Notes: generated by a model from the letters alone, not told the origin. 12,040 nt of DNA from an uncultured Eubacteriales bacterium (GCA_900545185.1 UQYH01000072.1:1-12040); one strand, 5' to 3'. Positions 6,532-12,040 are shown, numbered from the stretch's first letter. A program made the numbers and translations.

Positions 6532-7788
6532 ATGCATTGCAAATTATCTGAAAGAGGCAGACGTATTTTATTTTCAGCACTCATGACGGCGCTTGTTTGC
6601 GGCATTGTCATAGAAGGGGAGCTTGAATATCCCGGTAAAATTACATTGTTTGAAGGGGAACAGCTGCCGATTCGGTCGGCATCGGCCTACAGCATAGATG
6701 CGCCGGCCGGCGTTGGCGGTGTTTTAAACGACGATGGTACGCTTACATCGGACAGCTACGGGCAGTATATACACCTAAGTGAAAGCGGCAATTACGAGAT
6801 GACTGTTAAGCTGTTTGGTGTGATCCCCGTACGGTCGGTTACAGTTGATGTAAAACCGCAGCCGCAGCTGGCAGCCTGCGGCAACACTGTCGGTATTAAA
6901 ATTTTTACCAAAGGCCTGGTTTGCGTGGGAACGCAGGAAATCAAATCCGATACGGGATATGGACGCGATCTCTCGCGTGAGGCGGATATTCGCTGCGGTG
7001 ATATTTTTATGCAGGCAAACGGCGCGGAACTGAATGATACGGAGGAGCTCAGCAAAATTGTGGAGGAAAGCCAAGGGAATCCCATTGAATTTGTACTTTT
7101 GCGTGACGGGCAGGAACTTTGCAAAACGGTCGCGCCGCTGCAAACAGCCGATGGCTTTAAGCTGGGCATCTGGCTGCGAGACAGCACGGCCGGTATCGGA
7201 ACGCTGACGTTTTACGTACCCGAAACAAAAAGCTTTGGCGCTTTGGGGCACCCCATAACCGACGGCGATACCGGTACGCTGATGCCGGTTGCGGACGGAA
7301 CACTGCTGCGTGCCGGCGTATTCAGCGTCAAAAAAGGTGAAAAGGGTGAGCCGGGCGAATTAAAGGGCGTATTTAAGAGCAGTGAGCCGATTTTAGGCAC
7401 TATTGCGGCCAATACGGAGCAGGGCATTGTCGGCAAATTGCAGGACACCTCTTGCGCATCACGTCTGTACCCGGCAGCGTCACGCAGCCAGGTGCGAGAA
7501 GGGGCAGCGACCATTCTTTCTAACATATCGGGCGAAACCGTAGAGGAGTTTTCGATTGAAATTCAAAAGGCAAACCGCCTTTTCGGCAATGAACAAAAGG
7601 ATATGGTGATTCATATTACCGACCCGATTCTGCTTGAAAAAACAGGCGGTATCGTGCAGGGCATGAGCGGCAGCCCGATTGTGCAGGATGAGGCAATTGT
7701 GGGCGCTGTGACGCATGTGTTTGTCAATGATCCCACACGCGGTTACGGCATCTATATTGAAAACATGCTTGCTAATTTGCCCGAATAG
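6532..7788 (+). CDS. spoIVB: SpoIVB-type stage IV sporulation serine peptidase (family S55)
   Basis: The 418-residue protein has the usual SpoIVB length and order. It has an N-terminal membrane/signal segment (about 11-28), a PDZ domain at about 110-200 (GIKIFTKGLVCVGT...; RCGDIFMQANGAEL 154-167) and a C-terminal S55 peptidase domain. The triad is H240 (FGALGHPITDGDTG), D364 (HITDP) and S379 (VQGMSGSPIVQ). The D-to-S distance of 15 residues agrees with what I recall for the Bacillus enzyme (H236, D363, S378). In Bacillus SpoIVB is made in the forespore under sigma-F/G, secreted into the intermembrane space, and cleaves SpoIVFA to trigger pro-sigma-K processing. The start is supported by GGAAG 7 bases upstream, next to the inverted repeat at 6455-6521. 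The common neighbours recN and spo0A are not next to it here; instead it follows a pdaA-like gene, also a late forespore gene in Bacillus. Confidence 0.95.
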   Translation: MHCKLSERGRRILFSALMTALVCGIVIEGELEYPGKITLFEGEQLPIRSASAYSIDAPAGVGGVLNDDGTLTSDSYGQYIHLSESGNYEMTVKLFGVIPVRSVTVDVKPQPQLAACGNTVGIKIFTKGLVCVGTQEIKSDTGYGRDLSREADIRCGDIFMQANGAELNDTEELSKIVEESQGNPIEFVLLRDGQELCKTVAPLQTADGFKLGIWLRDSTAGIGTLTFYVPETKSFGALGHPITDGDTGTLMPVADGTLLRAGVFSVKKGEKGEPGELKGVFKSSEPILGTIAANTEQGIVGKLQDTSCASRLYPAASRSQVREGAATILSNISGETVEEFSIEIQKANRLFGNEQKDMVIHITDPILLEKTGGIVQGMSGSPIVQDEAIVGAVTHVFVNDPTRGYGIYIENMLANLPE

Positions 7789-7789
7789 T

Positions 7790-7818
7790 TTGACATTTGC
7801 ACACGATTGCGGTATAAT
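7790..7818 (+). promoter_or_regulatory. perfect consensus sigma-A promoter of the HAD hydrolase gene
   Basis: TTGACA (7790-7795) and TATAAT (7813-7818) are both perfect and 17 bases apart. The -35 begins 2 bases after the spoIVB stop, so the HAD gene is uncoupled from sporulation control. The expected start is near 7825. Confidence 0.88.
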
Positions 7819-7822
7819 AATG

Positions 7823-7842
7823 AGGAGGCCTTCGGGTCTCCT
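7823..7842 (+). promoter_or_regulatory. leader hairpin with TTCG tetraloop
   Basis: AGGAGGCC (7823-7830) pairs with GGTCTCCT (7835-7842) around the loop TTCG: 8 pairs including one G-T, with a C-G closing pair typical of very stable cUUCGg loops. A G-T and a T-A pair can extend it outward (7821-7844). It sits at the predicted 5' end of the HAD transcript. The bases after it (TATTTGCG) are a poor T-run, so it could be a weak terminator for spoIVB, a 5' stabilising hairpin for the HAD mRNA, or both. Confidence 0.65.
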
Positions 7843-7855
7843 TATTTGCGATTGT

Positions 7856-7861
7856 AAGGAG
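7856..7861 (+). promoter_or_regulatory. ribosome binding site that implies a TTG start
   Basis: AAGGAG lies 9 bases before the in-frame TTG at 7871, the only sensible start for the HAD protein: the next codons lead directly into the catalytic DFDGT. Longer readings would begin inside spoIVB and upstream of the promoter. Confidence 0.7.
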
Positions 7862-7870
7862 TGCTCATTT

Positions 7871-8515
7871 TTGGATATATGCGGTGCAATTTTTGACTTT
7901 GACGGTACATTGTTTGATTCGATGTTTATTTGGGATACGATAGGCTCTGATTATTTACGGTCGCTGGGCTTTGTGCCATCGGCTGATTTGAACAAAACCT
8001 TTAAAACCATGAGCCTGCCGGAGGCTGCACGGTACTATCAAACGCATTACGGCGTAACGCTTTCGCTGGAAGAGATTATGGAAGGCGTGAATCGGCAGGC
8101 GGAAGTTATATATAGCACACGTGTGTTTTTAAAACCGGGTGTTCGTGAATGCTTAGAAAAGCTGGCGGCACGCGGTGTGCGTATGTCAATTGCCACGGCG
8201 TCCGATGTGCACCTTGTTGCGATGGTTTTGGAAAACAATCATGTATCCGAATTTTTTTCGGATATTATAAGCTGTACACAGGTAGGTGCAGGCAAAACGA
8301 AGCCGGATATTTATGAACAGGCCATGGCACGCTTGGGTACACAAAAGGAAAACACGGTTGTGTTTGAGGATAGCTTATATGCAATTCGTACGGCTAAAAC
8401 AGCTGGATTCACCGTTATTGGTGTGCAGGATGCATATGAACCGGATCAGGACGGTGTATGCCGGGAAAGTGATTTTTACATAACGGATTTTGCCGAATTT
8501 GCAAAGAAATTGTAA
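7871..8515 (+). CDS. HAD-superfamily sugar-phosphate phosphatase / beta-phosphoglucomutase-like hydrolase
   Basis: From the TTG start the product has 214 residues, normal for a HAD subfamily IA enzyme with a helical cap after motif I. Motif I is DFDGTLFDS (9-17), with nucleophile D9 and acid/base D11. The cap runs from about residue 18 to 85. Motif II is SIATAS (106-111) with T109. Motif III is K144 in AGKTKPDIYE, and motif IV is VVFEDSLYAI (163-172) with E166 and D167. All catalytic residues are present. The fold matches phosphatases of sugar phosphates or 2-phosphoglycolate and beta-phosphoglucomutases; the substrate cannot be read from the sequence. The gene has its own consensus promoter, with a hairpin and AAGGAG in the leader. 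No clear terminator follows the stop; the next element is the tRNA-Ala unit. Confidence 0.9.
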   Translation: MDICGAIFDFDGTLFDSMFIWDTIGSDYLRSLGFVPSADLNKTFKTMSLPEAARYYQTHYGVTLSLEEIMEGVNRQAEVIYSTRVFLKPGVRECLEKLAARGVRMSIATASDVHLVAMVLENNHVSEFFSDIISCTQVGAGKTKPDIYEQAMARLGTQKENTVVFEDSLYAIRTAKTAGFTVIGVQDAYEPDQDGVCRESDFYITDFAEFAKKL

Positions 8516-8532
8516 ATTCGAAGAGGATATAT

Positions 8533-8634
8533 ATGTATTTTGCCCGTAATTTTTGGTGTTATATCACCTGTGCAAGTCGCGAATCGACCGGCCTTGCATT
8601 TATGCGATGTATACAACGGCGCAAGACTGCTTGA
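8533..8634 (+). CDS. possible 33-residue small ORF, unrecognised
   Basis: An ATG at 8533 is preceded by AGAGGA (8522-8527) at 5-base spacing and opens 33 codons ending in TGA. The peptide begins MYFARNFWCYITC and ends CIQRRKTA: three cysteines, aromatic-rich, basic at the end. I recognise no family. It follows the HAD stop by 17 bases and could be read on the same transcript. The same DNA has short inverted repeats (GTCG/CGAC around 8579; TGCAA/TTGCA around it), so the open frame may be chance in a structured spacer. Nothing else supports coding. Confidence 0.2.
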   Translation: MYFARNFWCYITCASRESTGLAFMRCIQRRKTA

Positions 8635-8679
8635 CTTTTGAAAACCTACTTATGTATGACCGGCCACATAAATAAATGC

Positions 8680-8708
8680 TTGACAACCCATGTGTTTAGT
8701 GCTATAAT
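8680..8708 (+). promoter_or_regulatory. perfect consensus sigma-A promoter of tRNA-Ala
   Basis: TTGACA (8680-8685) and TATAAT (8703-8708) are separated by 17 bases. Transcription is expected near 8715, giving a 5' leader of about 17 bases before the mature tRNA at 8732. Confidence 0.9.
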
Positions 8709-8731
8709 TGAAGCGTTGGTAAAAGTTGTGC

Positions 8732-8807
8732 GGGGGTGTAGCTCAGTTGGGAGAGCGCTGCGTTCGCAACGCAGAGGTCAAGGGTTCGAATCCCTCCATC
8801 TCCACCA
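8732..8807 (+). tRNA. tRNA-Ala (anticodon CGC)
   Basis: A 76-base cloverleaf with the 3' CCA encoded. The acceptor stem GGGGGTG/CATCTCC contains G3-T70, the main alanine identity pair. D-arm GCTC/GAGC, anticodon stem CTGCG/CGCAG, loop TTCGCAA with anticodon CGC (8765-8767) reading GCG, five-base variable loop AGGTC, T-loop TTCGAAT. The first T-stem pair (position 49-65) is an A-C mismatch; the other four T-stem pairs are good. The gene stands alone between its own promoter and terminator. Confidence 0.96.
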
Positions 8808-8810
8808 CGT

Positions 8811-8843
8811 CGGAACGGACTTTGCTCCGTTCCGATTTTTCTT
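8811..8843 (+). terminator. Rho-independent terminator of tRNA-Ala
   Basis: CGGAACGGA (8811-8819) pairs perfectly with TCCGTTCCG (8826-8834) around a 6-base loop, followed by ATTTTTCTT. A flanking T-A pair can lengthen the stem to 10. It starts 4 bases after the tRNA's CCA end. Confidence 0.92.
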
Positions 8844-9100
8844 ACAGAAAAATCAGCCACATGCGCCGTCGTTCCTCCTTTTTCGCAAAAAGGCACGCTC
8901 GGCTCAACTGCTCCCTTGTAAACGCGTTCGCGACGTTTCGCTGTCGCTACCACCTTTTTGCGCGATGCGCCTGCGGCGCGAATATCTTTTTGGTTCATTT
9001 TTTCTTACACGTTTTTTACACGATTTGATTCAGTATTTGTACAGCGCGATCTTATTTTCTCTGACTGCCGAAATTGGTATGATTGAGTACGAAAATTGGG
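8844..9100. other. non-coding, hairpin-rich stretch downstream of tRNA-Ala, possible intergenic repeat
   Basis: I see no gene here. Small perfect inverted repeats are packed together: CCTTTTT-CGC-AAAAAGG (8877-8893), CGCG-TT-CGCG near 8930, GCGAC/GTCGC near 8940-8945, and GCGCC-TGC-GGCGC near 8966-8978. The part from about 8860 to 8985 is richer in G+C than the flanks. Frames crossing it and the tRNA give the familiar false ORFs of tRNA loci. My impression, from memory only, is that similar sequence recurs downstream of RNA genes in clostridial genomes; I could not test this. From about 8990 on it is plain AT-rich spacer leading to the promoter of the next gene. Confidence 0.45.
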
Positions 9101-9102
9101 AC

Positions 9103-9131
9103 TTGCATATTCCAGTAAAATCATGTATAAT
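9103..9131 (+). promoter_or_regulatory. probable promoter of the GH88 gene
   Basis: A perfect -10 TATAAT (9126-9131) has TTGCAT (9103-9108) 17 bases upstream; only the TTG half of the -35 matches. A weak -35 is common where an activator helps, but I see no clear operator nearby. Confidence 0.6.
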
Positions 9132-9173
9132 AAACTTGGGTAGAAAAATACAACACCGAAAGGGAGATTTTTA

Positions 9174-10334
9174 ATGTTTGACTTGCAACAAGCAGCCAAA
9201 AAAGACAGCGCATTTATTCAGGAAACATGGGAAAAACTGGACAAAAAATTATCCGTTACCGCTGAACGCTCACGGGATAAAATTCCGTACACAACCGTAA
9301 ACGGTGTTCATAACAGTCAGACGGGAGAAAACATTGACGGCTGGACAAACGGCTTTTGGCCGGGACTGATGTGGCTGATGTATTACGGCACAAAGAACGA
9401 AGCCTATAAAATAACGGCGGAACACGCTGAGAAGCTTTTGGATGCGGCGCTGACGAATCATGATGTGCTGCATCATGACGTTGGTTTTATGTGGCATATT
9501 TCTGCCGGTGCAGACTATCGGATTACGGGGAACAAAAAGGCACGGAATCGGGCGCTGTTTGCTGCTGATACGCTGGCTGCACGCTTTAACCTGGCAGGAC
9601 GGTACATTCGTGCTTGGAATGATTGGAGCACAAATGAAAATAATTCCGGTTGGGCGATTATTGATTGCATGATGAACATTCCGCTTTTATACTGGGCATC
9701 GCGCGAATTGAATGATCCGCGCTACCGCTACATAGCTATGGCGCATGCCGATACGACTATGCAATATCATGTACGCCCCGATGGTTCGGTAAAACACATT
9801 GTTATTTATGACCCTGTTACGGGCGAATATGTTGCCAATGTGGCCGGGCAGGGCCGCGCGGTGGATTCTTCATGGTCACGCGGTCAGGCTTGGGCACTGC
9901 ATGGCTTTGTTTTAAGCTATATCCACACAGGCAAACAGGAGTATTTGGATACGGCCAAACGCGTAGCACATTATTTTATCGCCAATGTGTGTGATGATTA
10001 TTTACCGAAGGCAGACTTCCGTGCGCCGGATGAACCGCTGATTTATGATACAACAGCCGGCGCCTGTGCAGCCTGCGGCCTTTTGGAGATTGCAAGACAT
10101 GTACCGGAATATGAAGGGAAAATTTACTATAACGCCGCACTGAACCTGTTAAAAGCGCTGGATGCAAATTTCTGTAATTATTCGCTTGACGAAGATTCTA
10201 TTGTGCAGATGGGTACAGAGCGTTATCTGGATGATGTGAACGGCCGCGGTGTTCATATCCCGATTATTTACGGAGATTACTATTTTACCGAAGCCATTTA
10301 TAAGTTAAAGGGATATGATCTTCTGTTTGAATAA
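9174..10334 (+). CDS. ugl: GH88 unsaturated glucuronyl hydrolase (cytoplasmic)
   Basis: The 386-residue protein has the family's normal length and no signal peptide, so it should act in the cytoplasm. It matches GH88 enzymes, which hydrate the 4,5-unsaturated uronic acid at the end of disaccharides made by polysaccharide lyases (chondroitin, hyaluronan and similar glycosaminoglycans) and so release the second sugar. Visible features are the (alpha/alpha)6 helical repeats, NGFWPGLMW (59-67), the catalytic acid D102 in HHDVGFMW, the second Asp D164 in AIIDCMMN, H208, Q226 and the segment DSSWSRGQAWALHG (231-244). These residues sit about 15 positions after those I recall for the Bacillus enzyme. 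GGGAG at 9162-9166 with a 7-base gap supports the ATG. The gene is alone between its own promoter and terminator; no lyase, transporter or sulfatase gene is adjacent. GH105 is less likely because of the GH88-type central motifs. Confidence 0.9.
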   Translation: MFDLQQAAKKDSAFIQETWEKLDKKLSVTAERSRDKIPYTTVNGVHNSQTGENIDGWTNGFWPGLMWLMYYGTKNEAYKITAEHAEKLLDAALTNHDVLHHDVGFMWHISAGADYRITGNKKARNRALFAADTLAARFNLAGRYIRAWNDWSTNENNSGWAIIDCMMNIPLLYWASRELNDPRYRYIAMAHADTTMQYHVRPDGSVKHIVIYDPVTGEYVANVAGQGRAVDSSWSRGQAWALHGFVLSYIHTGKQEYLDTAKRVAHYFIANVCDDYLPKADFRAPDEPLIYDTTAGACAACGLLEIARHVPEYEGKIYYNAALNLLKALDANFCNYSLDEDSIVQMGTERYLDDVNGRGVHIPIIYGDYYFTEAIYKLKGYDLLFE

Positions 10335-10351
10335 TGGAACAGGATATATTC

Positions 10352-10391
10352 AAAAACGGTGATGTACCGGCCGGTACACCACCGTTTTTTT
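10352..10391. terminator. shared terminator between convergent ugl and subtilisin genes
   Basis: An inverted repeat centred between 10370 and 10371 (ACGGTG-A-TGTACCGG and its complement) has a stem of about 19 pairs with one A-C mismatch, A-run before and T-run after. It serves ugl on the plus strand. The final T's (10390-10391) are part of the protease's TAA codon on the other strand, where the mirrored A-run gives a terminator for that gene too. Confidence 0.9.
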
Positions 10392-11829
10392 ATCTGATTT
10401 TTCGTGCCGCAGCCAGCGGCGCCATCGTTGCAAAATTCCACAAAAACAGCCGTTGTGCGGTTTCGCCTTCGGTCAATTGCAGCCGGCTTGTGTTTTGCGC
10501 ACCAATTGTTACAGCCTGCGTATGGCAGCTTTGCAGAATACCTGCTTCAGACAAGAATGTTACAGCGGCTTTGGCTGTGGTTATATCTTCGTCGGTCAGG
10601 TTAAATAATGCAATATGACCGTCCGAGGGCGGTGCAATATAACAGCTTTGTCCGTTTGTCAGGGCGTTGAACATGGCGCGGACATCTAACAGACCGTTGC
10701 CGTAGCCATCGGTTGCGTCATAGCCTTCGCCGTGGATTTTGGCAGAACAGTTTTGCAGCAGCGCTTTAAATTCTGCCGGGGTTATATCCGGCTTGGCGGA
10801 AAGCATAAGCGCCGCCGCGCCCGCAACGTGCGGTGCGGCTTGGGATGTGCCGCTTTTGGCAGCCGTTGTTGTGAAGCTTTGGTGATGCAGGCTGTGGATG
10901 GCTTCGTTGATTGAGCCGGCAACATTCTCTTTTTTTATATCGCCGCCGGGTGCAACAACATCAACCGTATCGTTTGTGTTAGAAAAAGAGGAACGCGCAT
11001 TTTTTGAATTGACAGAGCCAACTCCGATGACCTCCTCAAAGGCGGCGGGGTAGCGTCGCGTGGCATTATAGTCGTTTCCGACAGAGGCAACAAGAATAGC
11101 GCCTGCTTCATAGATGGCTCTTATATCCTCGTGCATGCTGCGTATTTCTTCTTCCCCCAGGCCTTGCGAGGGATAACTCGGATTTGTCCCGATTTTGGGT
11201 GCGCCAAAGCTCATGTTGACAACCTTGCAGCCGAGGACATGTACAGCATATTCCAAGGTAGCCATTGCCATTCCCAGATGGATGGCGTATTCTCCCGGTT
11301 TGGTTTCTACCGTGCAGTTAAAGGTATATAAATTCACCTTGGGAGCAATGCCCTTCACGTTTAAAGCATTACCGAGTTGTGCGGCGATGATACCGGCAAC
11401 GTGCGTACCGTGCCCGTTCGTGTCGGTAGAGGCGTTGGTTGCATACATTACATCATTTGTATTTCCGTTAGCATCGGTTACCTTTTTAAAATAATAATTT
11501 TTTTTCAAGGTATCGGCCAATGCAGGATGTACGGCACAGCCCGTATCAATTACGGCAACATTCACCTCGTTACCGTAGGTTTCGTAATCCCAGGCGAAAT
11601 CCGCATGAATTTGTTCGTACGGGTCAATTGTTTCGTCAGCAAGCAGGCTGAATGTCATCTCGTTCGGTTCATCGCGACCTATGTCGTCTTCAATTGGGAT
11701 AAGAGTGTCATACAGTGCAACGCGGGGAAGCACGATGCCGGTATCTGCTGCCATAGCCGGTATACAACCGCAGAACTGCATAAACAGGAACAGAATTACT
11801 GCCGAGCGGTACAATAGTTTCTTTTTCAT
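10390..11829 (-). CDS. exported subtilisin-like serine protease (S8) with extra C-terminal domain
   Basis: The 479-residue protein starts with a signal peptide (MKKKLLYRSA, hydrophobic core to about 24, probable cleavage after IPAMA at 27). Residues 28 to about 85 are a short acidic pro-region or linker without visible inhibitor-I9 motifs. The S8 domain runs from about 88 to 390: D95 in VAVIDTGC, H140 in NGHGTHVAG, oxyanion N252 in ASVGND, S329 in SGTSQAAPHVAG, and YGNGLLDV near its end. The triad is complete; the usual Met or Ala after the catalytic Ser is Gln. The last roughly 85 residues form a separate beta-rich region ending in QRLFLWN..TMAPL, a pattern I associate with repeat or wall-exposed modules of clostridial surface proteins. 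GGAGG 8 bases before the ATG supports the start. It should act outside the membrane; the target is unknown. Its promoter is not obvious in 11830-12040. It converges on ugl. Confidence 0.92.
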   Translation of the reverse strand: MKKKLLYRSAVILFLFMQFCGCIPAMAADTGIVLPRVALYDTLIPIEDDIGRDEPNEMTFSLLADETIDPYEQIHADFAWDYETYGNEVNVAVIDTGCAVHPALADTLKKNYYFKKVTDANGNTNDVMYATNASTDTNGHGTHVAGIIAAQLGNALNVKGIAPKVNLYTFNCTVETKPGEYAIHLGMAMATLEYAVHVLGCKVVNMSFGAPKIGTNPSYPSQGLGEEEIRSMHEDIRAIYEAGAILVASVGNDYNATRRYPAAFEEVIGVGSVNSKNARSSFSNTNDTVDVVAPGGDIKKENVAGSINEAIHSLHHQSFTTTAAKSGTSQAAPHVAGAAALMLSAKPDITPAEFKALLQNCSAKIHGEGYDATDGYGNGLLDVRAMFNALTNGQSCYIAPPSDGHIALFNLTDEDITTAKAAVTFLSEAGILQSCHTQAVTIGAQNTSRLQLTEGETAQRLFLWNFATMAPLAAARKIR

Positions 11830-11867
11830 GTATAAATCCTCCAGTCATAAGCTGTATTCATGCTTTG

Positions 11868-11892
11868 AGCGTGTCGACAAAGTCGACACGCT
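11868..11892. repeat. perfect inverted repeat upstream of the subtilisin gene
   Basis: AGCGTGTCGAC (11868-11878) pairs perfectly with GTCGACACGCT (11882-11892) around AAA; with a one-base bulge, TTG/CAA extends it to about 14 pairs. No T-run follows on either strand, so it is not a standard terminator. It lies 39 bases before the protease ATG and may be an operator, a leader hairpin, or one arm of a repeat element. Confidence 0.75.
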
Positions 11893-12040
11893 TCAAGCCG
11901 AAATCTCTCTTCGAGAGTTTTCGCTTGAGAATAAGGGCTTAGGCATTAGAAAGTCGAACCCCATATGCCTTTCATTTGAAAAATTAAAGTCTTTCCGGCT
12001 TGTCGTCCTCGCAAGGCGCCGGCCTTCCTTCGTCCTCCGC
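11893..12040. other. repeat-like, probably non-coding edge region
   Basis: Further inverted repeats follow: CTCTC-TTC-GAGAG (about 11905-11917) flanked by AAA and TTTT, AGGCAT/ATGCCT (11941-11946 and 11965-11970), and CCGGC/GCCGG and AAGGC/GCCTT near 11996-12030. On the minus strand a frame is open from the window edge to a TGA at 11893-11895 (48 codons, no start seen, ends SRREISA). Its CGG/AGG-rich codons are unlike the neighbours, so I do not call it a gene. No convincing promoter for the protease was found. The dense symmetry suggests an intergenic repeat cut by the window end. Confidence 0.4.

Noticed and set aside
7715..7870. Longer N-terminus of the HAD protein overlapping spoIVB
   Set aside because: It would start inside spoIVB and upstream of the consensus promoter; the residues it adds match nothing in the HAD family.
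8702..8998. 98-codon minus-strand frame and 100- and 178-codon plus-strand frames over the tRNA locus
   Set aside because: They read through tRNA-Ala. Strings such as GGDGGIRTLDL and GGVAQLGERCVRNAEVKGSNPS are well-known false translations of tRNA genes. There is no independent coding evidence.
10334..10618. 94-codon plus-strand frame after ugl
   Set aside because: It runs through the terminator and antisense to the protease; no ribosome binding site.
11377..11817. 146-codon plus-strand frame
   Set aside because: Antisense to the N-terminal half of the protease, whose signal peptide and triad are clear.
1..12040. CRISPR array, insertion sequence, phage or defence system
   Set aside because: No regular spaced repeats, transposase, integrase, phage structural protein or nuclease/toxin gene pair was seen on either strand.

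Overview
The window looks like a chromosomal segment of a spore-forming, Gram-positive bacterium of the class Clostridia, probably an uncultured gut or anaerobic lineage. This rests on sporulation genes (a PdaA-type muramic delta-lactam deacetylase and the SpoIVB serine peptidase), strong AGGAGG-type ribosome binding sites, clear TTGACA/TATAAT promoters, Rho-independent terminators, and a CsaB-type wall-polymer pyruvyltransferase. Genus-level assignment is not possible from the sequence alone.

Layout. (1) 1-4505: a sigma-A promoter followed by a tightly overlapping three-gene operon. It encodes a glycosyltransferase/CsaB pyruvyltransferase fusion, the Holliday-junction resolvase homologue RuvX/YqgF, and an exported N-acetylmuramoyl-L-alanine amidase with copper-amine-oxidase-like and AMIN domains. 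A perfect bidirectional terminator closes it. (2) 4512-6422: two divergently transcribed NodB-fold polysaccharide deacetylases, one membrane-anchored (minus strand) and one lipoprotein resembling PdaA (plus strand). (3) 6532-7788: spoIVB, preceded by a long imperfect inverted repeat. (4) 7790-8515: a consensus promoter, a leader hairpin with a TTCG loop, and a HAD hydrolase that probably starts at TTG. (5) 8516-9173: mostly non-coding, with a monocistronic tRNA-Ala(CGC) that has its own promoter and terminator, then a hairpin-rich, GC-richer stretch that looks like an intergenic repeat. (6) 9174-11829: a cytoplasmic GH88 unsaturated glucuronyl hydrolase and an exported subtilisin-like protease, convergent and separated by a shared terminator. 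(7) 11830-12040: non-coding or repeat-like sequence with stacked inverted repeats, cut by the window edge.

The common theme of the first 7.8 kb is the cell envelope and spore wall: decorating a secondary wall polymer (CsaB), cleaving peptidoglycan (amidase), deacetylating it (two NodB proteins), and sporulation signalling (SpoIVB). The last third is a loose set of single-gene units. I see no CRISPR array, insertion sequence, phage gene or defence island. The points most worth checking are the gene fusion, the inverted repeat before spoIVB, the leader hairpin of the HAD gene, and the two structured intergenic stretches. I found no convincing new multi-gene system.
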